Positions 25,776-33,507 of a stretch of 64,000 nucleotides of DNA are shown piece after piece. The number at the start of each line of letters is the position of its first letter. Within the stretch, counting starts at the first letter, position 1. A program made the position numbers and the translations under genes. The DNA is from Streptomyces durocortorensis (lineage in GTDB: Bacteria; Actinomycetota; Actinomycetes; Streptomycetales; Streptomycetaceae): contig NZ_CP134500.1 in NCBI RefSeq assembly GCF_031760065.1, forward strand, positions 3,906,001 through 3,970,000. Direction: 5' to 3'. A model generated the notes under the pieces. That model had not been told where the DNA came from. It searched no databases and saw only the letters and a program-made list of their open reading frames with translations.

Positions 25776-26653
25776 CGGTGCGTCCTTTCCGGGCGGTGGG
25801 TGCGGAAGAGGTATGGGGTGCGTCGGCTCAGGTCGTCCAGGCGGCGTTCCCACAGGGCGCGGTCGTCGCCCGGGGAGGAGTACGCCCAGGAGCGCGTGGT
25901 GTGGAAGACGGCCCATGCGGACAGGAGGCGGTGGTCGAGGGCGAGGGGGTAGGCGTCGGTGACCGTGCGGGCCAGAAGTGGAGAGAGGGCATTGGTCATG
26001 ACCAGGGTCTGGGCGACGTCGGACTCGCGGGGACCGGCTGCGGCGTCGGTAAAGTCGACCAGGTGGCGGACGGCCCGGGGGCGGGCGAGTACGACGTTGT
26101 CGCCGTGTAGGTCGCCGTGGCACCACACAAGCGCCGTGGGGGATGCGTCGGTGATGGCAGCCAGGGCGGGACCGATGCGGTCCAGCCCGCTGGGCGGGCA
26201 GCGACGGCCGAGCGAGGCGACCTGTTCGTAGAACGGCCGACGTGGTGCCCACGGCTGGACGGGTGCCCGGTGCAGGCGCCCGAGTAGGCCGGCCAGGTCC
26301 TTCAGGGTCCGCTCGTCGGAAACCAGACCAGATCGCATGGCGCTGCCGAGGGTGAGTGGCCCCAGGTCGGAGGTGATGAGGGCGGTCGCCTCGTGACCAG
26401 GGACGTGGCCGTATCCGACGACAGTCGGTACAGGGACGTGGTGCGCCACCGATCGGATCGCGGCGCTCTCCGTTGCCGCGTTTCGACGTGCGGTGGCCGC
26501 GTACAGCTTGATGACGACGCTTCGCCCGTCCATCAGGCCCACCCGGTACACAGCCGTGCGCGAGCGGGCGGACAGACGGCACGCGGTACGAACCGGGGCA
26601 CCGACCAGAGCGAGGGCGGCGCGCGAGACGACGGCCGGGACTGCCCCGGTCAC
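25772..26653 (-). CDS. Second APH-fold phosphotransferase in the glycosyl operon
   Basis: GTG 26653 overlaps the GT8 stop (GTGA) and gives 293 residues. Visible motifs are SVVIKLYAA (ATP-binding Lys), LVWCHGDLHGDNVVL (catalytic HGDxHxxN loop) and HLVDFTDAAAG with the metal-binding Asp. Unlike the APH-fold gene at 21444 it is embedded in the operon, so it may phosphorylate the pathway product or a precursor, or give self-protection. The choice cannot be made from sequence. Confidence 0.85.
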   Translation of the reverse strand: MTGAVPAVVSRAALALVGAPVRTACRLSARSRTAVYRVGLMDGRSVVIKLYAATARRNAATESAAIRSVAHHVPVPTVVGYGHVPGHEATALITSDLGPLTLGSAMRSGLVSDERTLKDLAGLLGRLHRAPVQPWAPRRPFYEQVASLGRRCPPSGLDRIGPALAAITDASPTALVWCHGDLHGDNVVLARPRAVRHLVDFTDAAAGPRESDVAQTLVMTNALSPLLARTVTDAYPLALDHRLLSAWAVFHTTRSWAYSSPGDDRALWERRLDDLSRRTPYLFRTHRPERTHR

Positions 26654-27537
26654 CGCACACCCGCCGGTTCCATGCCGACGGCGCCCAGCCGGCGGACCTG
26701 CCTCATGACACCCGCCAGGTGCCGGCGGTACTCGACGACGTCCTCCGTGGCGGGGCAGTCGGCCTGCCACGGCTTCTCGGGACCGACGAAGTGCATGAGA
26801 GTGGCGGCCGGATCGGGCTTCGGCGACCGCCTGACGACCCGGCGCACCCAGTTCCCGCGTTCGAGGAACCGGCCGACCTCGAACCGGTTGAAGCCGCCGG
26901 TCACCGGGCGCACTCGGCCGGATCGCAGGAGCCACAGGTTCAGGGCGTCCTGGTCGTTGTGGAGAATGTGGCGCCGCGCGTGCGTCAGGGCGTGCTCGAC
27001 GCCTCGGCGGACACGGGGCATGTGGTCGGTGTGGAGCCAGAGCACGCCCGCGTTGAAGTACGGGCGCCCACGCAGGTGGGGCCAGCGTTCGGCAGCTCCG
27101 GGCAGGGCCGGGCATGCCCCGACGGTCGGGTTGAACTCGTCGCGTACGGCACCGGTCTCGTCCGGCCGGAGCGAGCCCAGCGGAACGGTGAGGTCTCCCT
27201 GCACGAGGACATCCGCATCCACGTAGATCAGGTACGGCCGATGGACGAAGGCCCTGGTGAACTCGAAACGCAGATAGGTGGTGATGCTGATGTAGGAGGC
27301 GTCAGCCATCCGCAAGGTCCGCAACGGGACGCAACGGCGAATGTCGAAGGAGCCGAAGCCCCTTCGCTTGGCGAGGTCGGAGAAGAGCAGGGCCTGCGTT
27401 CGGGTGAGGTCGAGCGTCAGCACGCGTACGGCGGCGCTGCGGCGGGCCGCAGGAGTGAGTCCGTCCGCCAGCCCGCAGAGGGCAGCGAGACCGGGGACGA
27501 GGTACTGCTGGTCGATGCACAGGCCGAACGCGTACAT
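26650..27537 (-). CDS. Glycosyltransferase family 8-like protein
   Basis: ATG 27537 with GGAAGG upstream gives 295 residues. GT8 features: YLIYVDADVLVQGDL with the DxD motif, YFNAGVLWLHTD, HNDQDALNLWL and MHFVGPEKPW with the late His. The family uses UDP-sugars with retention of configuration. It is the first clear enzyme gene of the minus-strand operon (27537 to 22487), preceded by two small unknown genes. Confidence 0.88.
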   Translation of the reverse strand: MYAFGLCIDQQYLVPGLAALCGLADGLTPAARRSAAVRVLTLDLTRTQALLFSDLAKRRGFGSFDIRRCVPLRTLRMADASYISITTYLRFEFTRAFVHRPYLIYVDADVLVQGDLTVPLGSLRPDETGAVRDEFNPTVGACPALPGAAERWPHLRGRPYFNAGVLWLHTDHMPRVRRGVEHALTHARRHILHNDQDALNLWLLRSGRVRPVTGGFNRFEVGRFLERGNWVRRVVRRSPKPDPAATLMHFVGPEKPWQADCPATEDVVEYRRHLAGVMRQVRRLGAVGMEPAGVR

Positions 27538-27616
27538 GGGTGATCCGCCTTCCGGGAGTGGTGCACGGGCATGACGAACGGGTCGAAGGCTGTCGGAGGA
27601 GAGGAGCAGCAGGGGC

Positions 27617-27811
27617 CTACGGGCTGTCGTGGACTCCGCGGCGGGCGATGATCTCCAGAGTGTCGGGGTCGTCGGTCTCCCAGTGGGGGCCGCCGCCGAC
27701 CGGCGGTCGCAACACCCAGACGGTGCCGCGGCCTCGGACATCGGTGACGATCGCTCGCGTGCCACACCCGTCCCTGACGAGGTCGCCGCCCCACGCCCTT
27801 GCCGCAGTCAC
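27617..27811 (-). CDS. Small protein of unknown function upstream of the glycosyl operon
   Basis: GTG 27811 overlaps the stop of the upstream gene (GTGA) and gives 64 residues (VTAARAWGGDLVRDGCGTRA at the N-terminus, WVLRPPVGGGPHWETDDPDT in the middle). The translational overlap and codon bias support coding. No domain is recognised; a small beta-rich protein is likely. Confidence 0.6.
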   Translation of the reverse strand: MTAARAWGGDLVRDGCGTRAIVTDVRGRGTVWVLRPPVGGGPHWETDDPDTLEIIARRGVHDSP

Positions 27812-28254
27812 GAAGCACCTTCTTCGGCCGCTTGGCTCTGTGGTGCCCAGCCGGAGGCCGCGTCTGCGATGTCGCGTCGCCGCTCGCGCTGGCCGGGCGT
27901 GTAGCGGGTCGGCAAGGCCCCGGCGACGTCGGTGAGGAACCCGCCTCGTTCGCGGATGAGGACACCGAGGCTGGCGAACTGGGCCGCATCGGACGCGACA
28001 TGAGTCAGCGCACCGACGACGATCCCCCGGATCATGCCTGTGGACAGGGCGGCCGTGACGGCCTGCCAGCCGGGGCGTTCCGCGAGTGGCAGGCCCGGGT
28101 CGGAGTCGGACCATGCGCCGGCGACGTGCCAGTGGCGTGCGTCGGCGTAGTAGCGACCCCGCTCCTCTCCCTCACGGACGGCGGTGGAGGTGAGGGCGCA
28201 GACGTAGACGGCAACGGGAACGTGACCCAGAGCGCCGGATGGATTGATCGGCAT
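27808..28254 (-). CDS. Unknown protein heading the glycosyl operon
   Basis: ATG 28254 gives 148 residues (GTG 28260 is two codons earlier). The sequence VAVYVCALTSTAVREGEERG, then AAFWHVAGAW-like (HWHVAGAWSDSDPGLPL) and MIRGIVVGALTHVASDAAQF, looks like a compact alpha/beta protein and is faintly resolvase-like, but the catalytic Ser of resolvases is not evident. It overlaps the next small gene by 4 bases and lies downstream of the inverted repeats at 28332-28434. The function is unknown. Confidence 0.6.
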   Translation of the reverse strand: MPINPSGALGHVPVAVYVCALTSTAVREGEERGRYYADARHWHVAGAWSDSDPGLPLAERPGWQAVTAALSTGMIRGIVVGALTHVASDAAQFASLGVLIRERGGFLTDVAGALPTRYTPGQRERRRDIADAASGWAPQSQAAEEGAS

Positions 28255-28331
28255 GCCCACAAGGCTGCTGGGCTGTCAGGCACAGGCCCAGACACGGCCC
28301 GTGACTCCGGCGGCGGCCCGTACTCAACTGC

Positions 28332-28434
28332 CATGCCACGCCTCGTGGCATGGGAGGGAAGCCAGCTTGGCTAGGTGCAACGATCCGTATCAGTCGTGCA
28401 GATGGCAGCAACCGCACTGCTACGGACCGTTGCA
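28332..28434. promoter_or_regulatory. Inverted repeats in the promoter region of the glycosyl operon
   Basis: Two structures: a perfect 9-bp inverted repeat CATGCCACG-CCT-CGTGGCATG (28332-28352), and an 18-base imperfect inverted repeat, TGCAACGATCCGTATCAG (28376-28393) against CTGCTACGGACCGTTGCA (28417-28434), matching at 16 of 18. They lie between the regulator gene at 28448 and the start at 28254. Likely operators or a hairpin attenuator. Confidence 0.55.
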
Positions 28435-28447
28435 GTGCCGACGAGAG

Positions 28448-29650
28448 TCAGCGCACAGCGAGTGGGACGCCTGCGGAGTCAGCGAGACCCCTGAGCCGGT
28501 GACCGGACACTCCGGCGAGCCGACTGATGATGACCCCGGGGAGCATCTGGTGGCGCACCCATCCCGGAGCCATCGTGCAGACGTTTTGGAGCGTGTCGGC
28601 GGCGGCGTCCCACCGCCGACATTCGACCTGGGTGAGGGCGACGTCTAAGCCGTAGCGGGCCCGGGTTGCCAGGGGGACGGCCTCGTCCAGGCGAACGGTA
28701 TCCATCAGCCGCAGCGCTCCGGCAGTGTCGCCGAGCGCCACTGCGATGCTCATGGCCTGCGTGGCGGCGTACATGGGCCCGTACGGCTGGGCATGGGAGC
28801 CACGAGCCCGTTCCTCACCTATGCGGGCGGCAACGGCATGGGCTTGAGACAGATATTCGCGGGCGCTGTCCGCTCCGGCGCCGCCTCGGGACGCGGCGAC
28901 AGCGGCGTTCGTGACGAGCTGGCCGTACACGCTCAACCGGTCCGGATCGTGCTCGCTCATCCTGGGTTCGATCCGGTCGGCCTGGGCTGCGGCGAGAAGG
29001 AAGCCCTGTTTCGTACGGCCGTCTCGAAGGTTGACCCACGCGGTCGTCGCGGCGAGGTGGGCGTCCCGTAGATCGTCCCCGGTCTGCACGGCGATCTGGC
29101 GGCCGTACGTCAGCGCCGCGTACGCGAGATCGCGCGAACCGAGCACGTTGGCCGCCATGCCCGCAGTCTGGAAGGTGTCGATCAGAATGCCTGCTGCGGC
29201 TTCCCGCTCGACGCTGCTTGCCGCGTCGAACCTGGCTCGCGCCTCGGGGAGGAGCCGGCCCAGGAGGGTGCCGAGCTCGGTGTACCTGCCTTCCCAGTAG
29301 GCGGCGTCCGCGCGACGGACGACTGCACGGAGCTCTTCGGTGGTGCCGGGCTCGACATCGGCGGGGATACCGATGGCAGCGTCATGGGTGGCTGCGGAAA
29401 CTAGGCGCAGAGCGGCGCGTTCGTCGCGGTCCATGGACCGCCGGGGAGCCTGCTGCCCGAGAAGCACAGCGATGTCCGTGCCGAGCGCGTCGGCGATCGA
29501 AAGTAGAGAGGGGAGGGACGCCGTTCCTCCGCGTTCGAGCTTGCGGACCACACCGACGGACACAGCGGCGGCCTCGGCTAACTGCTCCTGGGTCATGGCG
29601 CTGCGGAGCGCCTTCATACGCTCCGCGGTGGTGTATTCCGACCATTGCAT
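28448..29650 (-). CDS. XRE-family regulator with TPR-like C-terminal region
   Basis: ATG 29650 gives 400 residues. The N-terminal HTH (MKALRSAMTQEQLAEAAAVS, VVRKLERGG) is of the XRE type. The rest is alpha-helical with repeated TPR-like units, the layout of the many Streptomyces regulators in accessory islands that may sense a peptide or small ligand. It stands immediately upstream of, and on the same strand as, the glycosyl operon, so it is the likely controller. Direct TACTGTCCG repeats lie in front of it at 29682-29732. Confidence 0.88.
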   Translation of the reverse strand: MQWSEYTTAERMKALRSAMTQEQLAEAAAVSVGVVRKLERGGTASLPSLLSIADALGTDIAVLLGQQAPRRSMDRDERAALRLVSAATHDAAIGIPADVEPGTTEELRAVVRRADAAYWEGRYTELGTLLGRLLPEARARFDAASSVEREAAAGILIDTFQTAGMAANVLGSRDLAYAALTYGRQIAVQTGDDLRDAHLAATTAWVNLRDGRTKQGFLLAAAQADRIEPRMSEHDPDRLSVYGQLVTNAAVAASRGGAGADSAREYLSQAHAVAARIGEERARGSHAQPYGPMYAATQAMSIAVALGDTAGALRLMDTVRLDEAVPLATRARYGLDVALTQVECRRWDAAADTLQNVCTMAPGWVRHQMLPGVIISRLAGVSGHRLRGLADSAGVPLAVR

Positions 29651-29681
29651 GATCTAGAACCTCCGCGTGATGGGATCCACA

Positions 29682-29732
29682 CGGACAGTACTGGGTGGAG
29701 CGATCGTGCCGACAGGCTTTGACCGGACAGTA
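29682..29732 (-). promoter_or_regulatory. Direct repeats (TACTGTCCG on minus strand) before the XRE/TPR regulator
   Basis: CGGACAGTA occurs at 29682-29690 and 29724-29732 on the plus strand, 42 bases apart (about four helical turns), just upstream of ATG 29650. Candidate operator for autoregulation (inference). Confidence 0.45.
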
Positions 29733-29739
29733 GTTGGCC

Positions 29740-30402
29740 CTATGTCACGGTCGTCGCCGTTACGCCGAGGAGCGCCTCCAGCTCGGCCACCGAGATGTCC
29801 TCGTCGGTCGCGTGGACGGTGGTGATGCCCAGCTCGGCAGCCGGCGGGAGGTTGACCGCGTGATCATCCACGAAGACGCACTGCTCGGCTGGGACGTCGA
29901 TGAGTTCGAGAGCGAGCTCATAGATGGCGGGGTCGGGCTTGGCCAGCCCCACGAGCTCGGACACCACGTGTACGTCGAACAAGTCCCAGATGCCGACGTG
30001 TTCGTACGGGTTGAACGGATCGAGGCCGAAGCTGTTGGAGAGCAACGCGAGCCGATGACCGGCCGCCCGCGCGGCGCGGGCAAGCGCCACCATCCGACTA
30101 GCCACAGGCACCTTGGCCCAGGCCCGCCCCATAAGGTTCACGGGATCGATGTGCTCACCGAGAAGCGAGGCCGTGCTCTGGTTCCACTCGGCTTGCCCTA
30201 TCTCGCCGATCTCCAACGCCGTGTAGAGACGACGGCCTTCAGGGTGATCGTTGAGAGTTCTGCGCCACGCTCCAGGCGCCAGCCCTTCGGAGACGCACCA
30301 AGCGCGGTGGACGTCGACGGGGCTGGCGGTGAGCACTCCGGCGAAGTCGAGGATCAGGCCGTGCTGCTTATCCGTCTGGGACGCCTCCGTGTTGTGTGAC
30401 AT
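29740..30402 (-). CDS. HAD-superfamily hydrolase
   Basis: ATG 30402 with GGAAGGGG upstream gives 220 residues. HAD motif I is LILDFAGVLTAS (DxxGVL type), motif II LALLSNSFG, motif III the Lys in GLAKPDPAIYELAL, and motif IV VFVDDHAVNL. This is a subfamily IA phosphatase-type enzyme. It could dephosphorylate a sugar phosphate in the neighbouring pathway, but it lies upstream of the regulator and the substrate is unknown. Confidence 0.9.
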   Translation of the reverse strand: MSHNTEASQTDKQHGLILDFAGVLTASPVDVHRAWCVSEGLAPGAWRRTLNDHPEGRRLYTALEIGEIGQAEWNQSTASLLGEHIDPVNLMGRAWAKVPVASRMVALARAARAAGHRLALLSNSFGLDPFNPYEHVGIWDLFDVHVVSELVGLAKPDPAIYELALELIDVPAEQCVFVDDHAVNLPPAAELGITTVHATDEDISVAELEALLGVTATTVT

Positions 30403-30672
30403 CCGGCGCTTGACCCCTTCCGCAGTTGGTCTCCTGGGCGACGCTATCGCGCGGCGATGCGACTGCACACAGGGTCCGCCACCCAGTGGGTTCATACAGT
30501 CCGCAGAAAGCAAGCCAATGCTCTCGTTCGAAGTGCAGCCTCTGGGTGGACCTCGCAGCCTGTGAGGCGACCGTAGGGAGAACGCGGAGGGGATCGGTGC
30601 TGTTCAGCGATTCTTCTGACAGCGCGTATCGCCCTCCGTAATCTTGACGTACACGGAGAGACAGGGGGATGC

Positions 30673-31035
30673 ATGACAGACTGGGGTCTTGTGGCTGAGA
30701 GCGTCACCACGGCGCTTACGGGGCTGCTTGTCAGCGATGCCTACACGTCTGCTCGGCCACGATTGAGCGCGATCTTGAACCGTTCACGAAACGATGAAGG
30801 TGTACGGATCGAAGATCTCGATCGCCTTCGTGTGGCGGACCCAGTGGCATTGCGTAGCGCCGTGCACGAGTATGTCTACCGCCTCGCAGCGTCCGATGAG
30901 CACCTGTTGCGGCAGCTTCGGGATGCCCTGAGGGCCTCGCAGCCTCATTCTGGGCTGAACATCTATGACAACCAGTTTTACGGACCCACCCAGATGGGCG
31001 GTACCCAGATCGTCAACATGGGCGGTGGAACGTGA
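30673..31035 (+). CDS. Unknown helical protein ending in an amyloid-signalling-like motif
   Basis: ATG 30673 with a GGGGG ribosome-binding stretch gives 120 residues. The first about 90 residues are helical (SVTTALTGLLVSDAYTSARP, LRSAVHEYVYRLAASDEHLL). The last 21 hold the motif NQFYGPTQMGGTQIVNMG (residues 100-117). An almost identical motif (NVFFGPAVFGGTQNVVG) opens the overlapping downstream protein. Short Asn/Gly/Gln motifs shared by two adjacent proteins are the signature of bacterial amyloid signalling (BASS) or RHIM-like pairs, where a sensor templates an effector. This is an inference; the helical part matches no domain I can name. Confidence 0.75.
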   Translation: MTDWGLVAESVTTALTGLLVSDAYTSARPRLSAILNRSRNDEGVRIEDLDRLRVADPVALRSAVHEYVYRLAASDEHLLRQLRDALRASQPHSGLNIYDNQFYGPTQMGGTQIVNMGGGT

Positions 31036-31463
31036 GCCAGGATCCTGAAGAGCCAGAGGTCCACCACAATGTCTTCTTCGGTCCTGCCGTGTTCGGCGGA
31101 ACTCAGAATGTGGTTGGTGCCACTTTTGCTTCGGTGCCCTCCCGGCCGTCGATTCCCTCGCAGATTTGGGCGGCAATCATGCTGGCATGGGCGTTCTGCC
31201 CAATGGTGGCATGGTGGACGCAGTCAGTTCTTGATGAGGAACTCTTCTCAAGGCTCGCGGGACCTGACCACGACATTGTGGTGTACATCTGGCTGGCGGG
31301 TGGTGTCGCTCTTCTCCTCGATGTAGCGGGCTACTTGCTGTATCGACATTGGGCCGTGGCTCAGCGAGCAATCAACAATGCCGTCACCTGGAAGCTGCGT
31401 CTGGGGGCAGTTGCTCTTGGGGGTGCCGTCCTAGCTATGTCCATGTTCATGACCAGCCGGTAG
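31032..31463 (+). CDS. Three-TM membrane protein with the same N-terminal motif, putative effector
   Basis: GTG 31032 overlaps the previous stop (GTGA) and gives 143 residues. Residues 13-29 are NVFFGPAVFGGTQNVVG, matching the C-terminal motif of the upstream protein (consensus NxF[YF]GPxx[MF]GGTQ). Three hydrophobic helices follow at about 44-62, 82-104 and 124-142. The order motif-then-membrane-domain fits an effector that would disturb the membrane when its motif is templated by the partner. No other domain is visible. It is the last gene before the right end of element A. Confidence 0.75.
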   Translation: MSQDPEEPEVHHNVFFGPAVFGGTQNVVGATFASVPSRPSIPSQIWAAIMLAWAFCPMVAWWTQSVLDEELFSRLAGPDHDIVVYIWLAGGVALLLDVAGYLLYRHWAVAQRAINNAVTWKLRLGAVALGGAVLAMSMFMTSR

Positions 31464-31690
31464 TGCGTGTACAAAAGCCGTGGTCAGCCGCTGAATCGGG
31501 CTGAGGGGGTGGCGGTATGTTCCCCCGAGGGGGGCGGCTGCTCAACGGCTCATGGTGCGTGCGCGAGCCGTGAGCGGACGTTCCGGCACAGCCCGGATTC
31601 GGCCGGATCGCTCAACACCGCTCACCCCGTTCGACCAGGGGTCCCCGGACAGGGCGACGTCACCCGGCATCAACCACCAGCCCCCAGCCA
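31464..31690. other. Right end of element A (no gene seen)
   Basis: Non-coding; about 140 bases before the core (31550-31690) are clearly homologous to the right end of element B (40445-40582), for example TTCCGGCACAGCCCGG and CGGCCGGATCGCTCAAC in both. Likely contains the attR-side protein binding sites. Confidence 0.7.
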
Positions 31691-31755
31691 GGACTTTTAA
31701 TCCGTTGGTTGTGGGTTCGAGTCCCACACGGCCTACCGACAGCAGGGCAGGGGAA
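31691..31755 (+). repeat. Internal attachment site (attR of A / attL of B)
   Basis: Second copy of the 47-bp tRNA-Lys core plus 18 more bases shared with the left site. The tRNA 5' half is absent, so this is not a functional tRNA gene. Confidence 0.93.
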
Positions 31756-31772
31756 CCCCTCTGACCTGCGTT

Positions 31773-31809
31773 GGAGCGCCCCGATCGGGTTGACCGGTCG
31801 GGGCGCTCC
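31773..31809 (+). terminator. Hairpin at left end of element B
   Basis: GGAGCGCCCCGA paired with TCGGGGCGCTCC; counterpart of the hairpin at 11613-11648 in element A. Confidence 0.7.
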
Positions 31810-31972
31810 GGCGCTTCCGGGGTTCTGCGTGAGCGGATGCTCGAGGCTGGCGCCTCCCCTACGGTCTGCGCCGGAGACGTCGAGACTTTGTGGATGGGCT
31901 CCGCTGGTAGAAGTTCAGCGCTGCCTGATGTGATCCTTCGCGGATGCACGTGCGAAGGATCCCGAACTGAAT

Positions 31973-33235
31973 CTAGTCCCTCTCGATGACGAAGAGCACC
32001 GTCAGGATGTGCTCTGCTGTCCCGAGCAAACAGCGCGCCATGGACAAGTCGCCCGCCGAAGCGTGTTTGATGGCCTGGGCGCGCCCAGTTGCCTGCGTTT
32101 GCAGGGCGATGATGTTGTCCACCAGGGTGCACGTCATCTTCGCTTCTTCCTTGTACCCACGCATGATGTAGCGGATCCGGACCGCACGAGTGAGCCGGCC
32201 GTTGGACGACCGCCATTCCTTCTCAGGACGCCCCGACGTAGGCAACCATTTCTCAACCTCGCTGTCCGGGGCAGCTGCACGGATAGCCCTGTCGATGGAT
32301 TCCACAGCGCACTGGGCCGCCATTTCGGCGGCGGCTGGCGGGGCCTGGCGGACGACGTGCCACCCACCCTCAAGCATCTCCACGACCTTCGTATCGATGG
32401 ACGTCAGCGCCCTGCGAAGGTCTTCCAGCACATCAAGACGCCCAGCCTGTTGAGGGGAGAGCAGATCGTCGACACGGTCGGCGACTTCTACCTCTAGGTC
32501 GGCATCGCTCAGAACGGTCTCAGAGCTGAGCGCGTCTGCTCCCAGCAATCCGTTCACTCCCAGACCAGTGTGCAGGGAGGAGTCGAGCTCAAAGCGCGTT
32601 GGACTATCTCCGAGGCTGCCGACGTAGTCCCGGTACAACGCCAGAGGGCGGCTGCTGATTTCCGACAGCAGGCCGCGGCCGGAGTCCATTCGAGCCAGCC
32701 AGTCCGTCATATACACCTGGCGGTGGACTGTAAGACCGAGGCTCTTGCGGAACTCCTGCGTCGCCCACACTTGGGGCATCGGCACCTTGAAGACGGGGCC
32801 CTTGATGATTTCGCCCATGACGCTCTCGATCTGCAGAGACGTCCGCCATGCAGACAGAGTGCCCGGTCCGACAGCCGACTCGCTGAGCGCGGCCGTTGCC
32901 TTTAGGTACTTGAGATGTTCCCTCCCCGCCAGCTGGTCTATCGAGCGTAGCCCTGCGACATATCCCGCAAGAGCGCTGGGAAACATGTTCTTCTGAGCGT
33001 CGGCTAGGAGCTTCCTGGTACCCAGCAGGTCCTGGCTCTGCAGCCATTTCGCGGCCTGGAACGCCGGGCCCACCTGCAGCTGGCGGAAGAGGTCGCCGTA
33101 GATCCTGCTGGTATCGATGATCTTTGCGACGGCGGCCGCTGCCGCGTCAGGACCCGTCGAAGCCAGCTCGGCTTCGTTGCCGGTGTCGGGTGTCTCGTCG
33201 TCTTCGCCTTCATCTGCGGCGGCATGAACGGCCAT
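31973..33235 (-). CDS. Unknown 420-residue protein, possible defence gene
   Basis: ATG 33235 (MAVHAAADEGEDDET) gives 420 residues. The N-terminal part is acidic then helical (IIDTSRIYGDLFRQLQVGPA). The C-terminal about 170 residues (LLSPQQAGRLDVLEDLRRAL, GGWHVVRQAPPAAAEMAAQC, IRYIMRGYKEEAKMTCTLVD) form a helical domain that faintly recalls predicted nucleases or HEPN-like proteins found beside prokaryotic Argonaute-type genes. I cannot confirm this and see no defined catalytic motif. It is the first gene of element B and transcribed towards the att site. Its lower GC content fits transferred cargo. Confidence 0.72.
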   Translation of the reverse strand: MAVHAAADEGEDDETPDTGNEAELASTGPDAAAAAVAKIIDTSRIYGDLFRQLQVGPAFQAAKWLQSQDLLGTRKLLADAQKNMFPSALAGYVAGLRSIDQLAGREHLKYLKATAALSESAVGPGTLSAWRTSLQIESVMGEIIKGPVFKVPMPQVWATQEFRKSLGLTVHRQVYMTDWLARMDSGRGLLSEISSRPLALYRDYVGSLGDSPTRFELDSSLHTGLGVNGLLGADALSSETVLSDADLEVEVADRVDDLLSPQQAGRLDVLEDLRRALTSIDTKVVEMLEGGWHVVRQAPPAAAEMAAQCAVESIDRAIRAAAPDSEVEKWLPTSGRPEKEWRSSNGRLTRAVRIRYIMRGYKEEAKMTCTLVDNIIALQTQATGRAQAIKHASAGDLSMARCLLGTAEHILTVLFVIERD

Positions 33236-33354
33236 CAGAGTCCCCTCCCCTGATCACATACTGCGATCTACGGAGGATACGCGCCCTATCCGTACCGTTC
33301 AGAGCATTTCTGCTCATCCGGGCAACCGGAGTTAACGATTCTGGGCCTGTTGCG

Positions 33355-33507
33355 AAGGAGCTGGCCAGCCTCGCCCGCACCCTTGCATGGCGCATCCGCC
33401 GCCTTTGCCAACGCCACCCGCCCACCCCGTACGCTCAGGCGGCGATGGCCCGCAACGCCGCACTCCGCCTCGACGCCGTCTACCGACCCCGCTTCCGCTG
33501 CCCGTGA
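33355..33507 (+). pseudogene. Relaxase C-terminal remnant in element B
   Basis: The frame reads ELASLARTLAWRIRRLCQRH, then PPTPYAQAAMARNAALR, and aligns with the relaxase C-terminus of element A (NPARTLTWRIHRLGQRH, GPRAQAAMAR). Everything upstream of this segment is missing. It shows that element B once carried the same mobilization module. It ends where the truncated ImmA/IrrE gene begins, in another frame. Confidence 0.8.

Larger units (their letters stand above)
11530..31690. mobile_element. Integrative mobilizable element A in tRNA-Lys
   Basis: Bounded by direct repeats of the tRNA-Lys 3' half (11530 and 31691), about 20.2 kb. The backbone is a tyrosine integrase, XRE regulator, excisionase-like protein, DUF3631 ATPase, DUF2637 membrane protein, MobC-like protein and relaxase. 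No FtsK/SpoIIIE-type TraB or T4SS genes are present, so it would need a helper for transfer. Cargo lies at the left end (12-13.9 kb) and from 21.4 to 31.5 kb. Limits are inferred from the repeats. Confidence 0.88.

Noticed and set aside
22487-27537. Glycosyl operon as a DNA hypermodification pathway
   Set aside because: A kinase and glycosyltransferases are present, but no pyrimidine hydroxymethylase or other base-modifying enzyme is nearby.
31691-31737. tRNA-Lys-like sequence
   Set aside because: Only the 3' half is present (also at 40583); it is an att core, not a tRNA gene.
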